A DNA stretch of 33,326 bases from IMG/VR virus record IMGVR_UViG_3300023284_002488, positions 1-33,326 of that record; one strand, written 5' to 3'. The stretch is from a virus. The notes beneath the pieces were generated by a model. That model was given only the letters and a program-made list of their open reading frames with translations, was not told where the DNA came from and did no database searches. How positions within the stretch are numbered: position 1 is the stretch's first letter; each line of letters begins with the position of its first letter. A program made the translations under genes and the position numbers. Shown piece after piece: positions 32,013 to 33,326 of the stretch.

Positions 32013-33326
32013 CTACACCGCAATCGTATCAGGCGTGCGCACGGTGGTGACGGTCACCGCGTTGTCCTGCTGGAGCTGGTTGAGGGTGAACGGAATGATG
32101 TTCTTACCGTTGCGCACATTGACCACCATCGTAAAATCGTTGCTGGTACTCTTGATGAACTGGTTATTGACCGACGCACCCGACGACTCCGCGTCGATGT
32201 AGGTGATATAGATCCCGTCGTCGGCACCGTAGTCGGCCGGCGTCGCCGTGTGGTCGCCACCGATCAGGTAGTTGATCTGGAACGTGTCACCTGTGGTGAA
32301 GGTGTCGCCTGTGCCGAACAGCTTCTTGAGCACGAGGTTGTTCGCGTCCGTCACCGCCGTGATCTCGTATACGTCGCCGCCGTTAGTGACGTTACGCACG
32401 AGCATTCCAACCTCTGGGACGGTGCCGGTGGTCCAACTTGCCGCCGCGTCAACGAGCGCGGTATCGCTCGTCCCGGCATCCGCCGTCCCGGTAAAGTCCG
32501 CCTCGTTCGTCAGCGTGAAGATCCCCGGCGTGCCGAGCGTCCTCGCCGAGTAGTGGTACAGGTGCTCCTCTTTCTGCCCGATGTCAATGATGCGCAGCGT
32601 CCCCGACGCCGGCACGTCCTCACTGACAGTAATCGCGCCGTCGACCCGCACTTCGAGATCGCCGAGTCGATTGAACGACGCCGCCGGCGTCACCAGTCCC
32701 CAGATACCCGACACGTCCTTCTCGATGATCCCCGCCGTGGCACTCTGCTGCGCCGCAAGAGTCCGATCACCTGAGATCAGGTTCGCCACAGTAAACGAGA
32801 TAGTATTCGGCGGGCTGTTCTGCACGCCAAGATCGTCAGTGAGGATATACGCCTGCGTATCAGCGCTCGCCGGATTTATAAACACCACACCACGCGCACC
32901 GAATATCTGCGTACCGGTGAAGGTACCAAGCGGCGATGCCTTGACACTGGCGATAGCCTGAAAACCGAGCGTGCCGCCAGAATCCAGCGTCACATCCTCA
33001 GTACCGCCCTCATCCTCAACCACGTCGTTATTAGCCAGCGCATCAAGCGAGGTCTGCTGGTCAGTAACAGTAATATAGTCATCTACGTTAATAACGTTAC
33101 GCGAGAGTAATCGCGCGGTCCATGTCGAACCGCCAGTCACAGTAAACAGATCCTCGCCCGAACCAAGCACACCCGTGAAAGCATCGAACTCAAACAACCC
33201 CTCCAAGCCCCTGTAGGACTCACCGGGGATGTTGGTGCCCACGCCGAGGAATCCGGCCTCGTCGGTGCCGCGCTTGGTGCGGTGTTTATAGATCCGGCGA
33301 GCGCTGATACGCAGGCGTATATCCTC
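32013..33326 (-). CDS. Large repeat-bearing structural protein (5' end beyond window)
   Basis: The frame stays open to the right edge: 28 codons precede the GTG at 33242 without a stop, so the true start is probably outside and at least 437 residues are present. The protein is beta-rich with TGGSTWTARLL, FGARGVVFINPAS and VRVDGAITVSEDVPASGTL, and has one copy of the shared module at 32265-32492. The C-terminus (FTMVVNVRNGKNIIPFTLN) is beta-like. No family is recognised; place and composition suggest a virion surface or appendage protein rather than the HK97 capsid protein. Confidence 0.7.
   Translation of the reverse strand, partial: EDIRLRISARRIYKHRTKRGTDEAGFLGVGTNIPGESYRGLEGLFEFDAFTGVLGSGEDLFTVTGGSTWTARLLSRNVINVDDYITVTDQQTSLDALANNDVVEDEGGTEDVTLDSGGTLGFQAIASVKASPLGTFTGTQIFGARGVVFINPASADTQAYILTDDLGVQNSPPNTISFTVANLISGDRTLAAQQSATAGIIEKDVSGIWGLVTPAASFNRLGDLEVRVDGAITVSEDVPASGTLRIIDIGQKEEHLYHYSARTLGTPGIFTLTNEADFTGTADAGTSDTALVDAAASWTTGTVPEVGMLVRNVTNGGDVYEITAVTDANNLVLKKLFGTGDTFTTGDTFQINYLIGGDHTATPADYGADDGIYITYIDAESSGASVNNQFIKSTSNDFTMVVNVRNGKNIIPFTLNQLQQDNAVTVTTVRTPDTIAV
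32265..32492 (-). repeat. Divergent copy of the shared beta module
   Basis: The encoded segment has the same plan as the DUF2163 repeats: TSDTALVDAAASW, then VGMLVRNVTNGGDVYEITAV, NLVLKKLFG, and TTGDTFQI. It is the most divergent of the six copies in the window. Confidence 0.75.

Noticed and set aside
1-33326. tRNA genes, CRISPR arrays, insertion sequences, attachment sites, integrase or repressor genes
   Set aside because: None was seen on either strand by reading. Their absence does not settle lifestyle because the window is only part of the genome.

Overview
The window looks like about 33 kb of a tailed double-stranded DNA bacteriophage with a siphovirus-like, long flexible tail. Every supported gene lies on the minus strand. 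Genes are packed with 1-4 nt stop/start overlaps (ATGA, GTGA, TGATG), there are no tRNA or rRNA genes, and the longest gap between called genes is about 108 nt (11050-11157). Transcription runs from high to low coordinates, so the reading order is structural genes, then adsorption genes, lysis, and replication. The host cannot be named from the sequence. The baseplate gene order (tape measure, DUF2460, DUF2163, NlpC/P60, hub) is that of the Rhodobacter gene transfer agent and related phages, and three perfect sigma70-type promoters are present. Both point to a Gram-negative, perhaps alphaproteobacterial, host. That host call is inference.

Structural region, 33326 down to 22329. A partial repeat-bearing structural gene runs off the right edge. 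It is followed by a coiled-coil protein, a second repeat-bearing protein, two small proteins, a DnaT-like head-tail adaptor, a stopper-like protein, an HK97 gp10-like protein, a tail terminator and the tail tube. Next come a tail assembly chaperone pair joined by an evident -1 ribosomal frameshift (GGGAAAC), the tape measure protein and the DUF2460 distal tail protein. Terminase, portal and major capsid genes are not seen and presumably lie beyond the right edge.

Baseplate and adsorption region, 22303 down to 11158. It contains a DUF2163 protein with a large repeat insert, an NlpC/P60 peptidase, and a 1354-residue hub protein carrying a putative beta-propeller insertion and a lectin-like C-terminus. 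After these come two tiny cysteine-rich proteins, a tail-fibre protein, two tandem paralogous small proteins and two paralogous LamG-like proteins. This block and 30674-33326 differ in base composition from the rest and hold all copies of a shared beta-rich module, suggesting a co-acquired, host-range-related set.

Lysis region, 11049 down to 9598: two small coiled-coil proteins, a holin-like membrane protein whose gene overlaps one of them by 113 nt, and an M15 peptidase endolysin.

Replication and accessory region, 9551 down to 1. It encodes an SNF2-type helicase, a degenerate (apparently ATPase-dead) helicase-loader-like protein, a DnaB-like helicase with an altered P-loop, a CHC2-zinc-only primase fragment and a PD-(D/E)XK nuclease-like protein. 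It continues with a family A DNA polymerase carrying a cysteine-cluster insertion, an endonuclease IV, and a CobS-like AAA+ ATPase followed by a CobT-like protein with an HExxH motif (cut by the left edge). Three promoters of identical design (TTGACA-N17-TATAAT followed by ACGATA) lie before the nuclease/polymerase operon, before the CobS-like gene and before the CobT-like gene.
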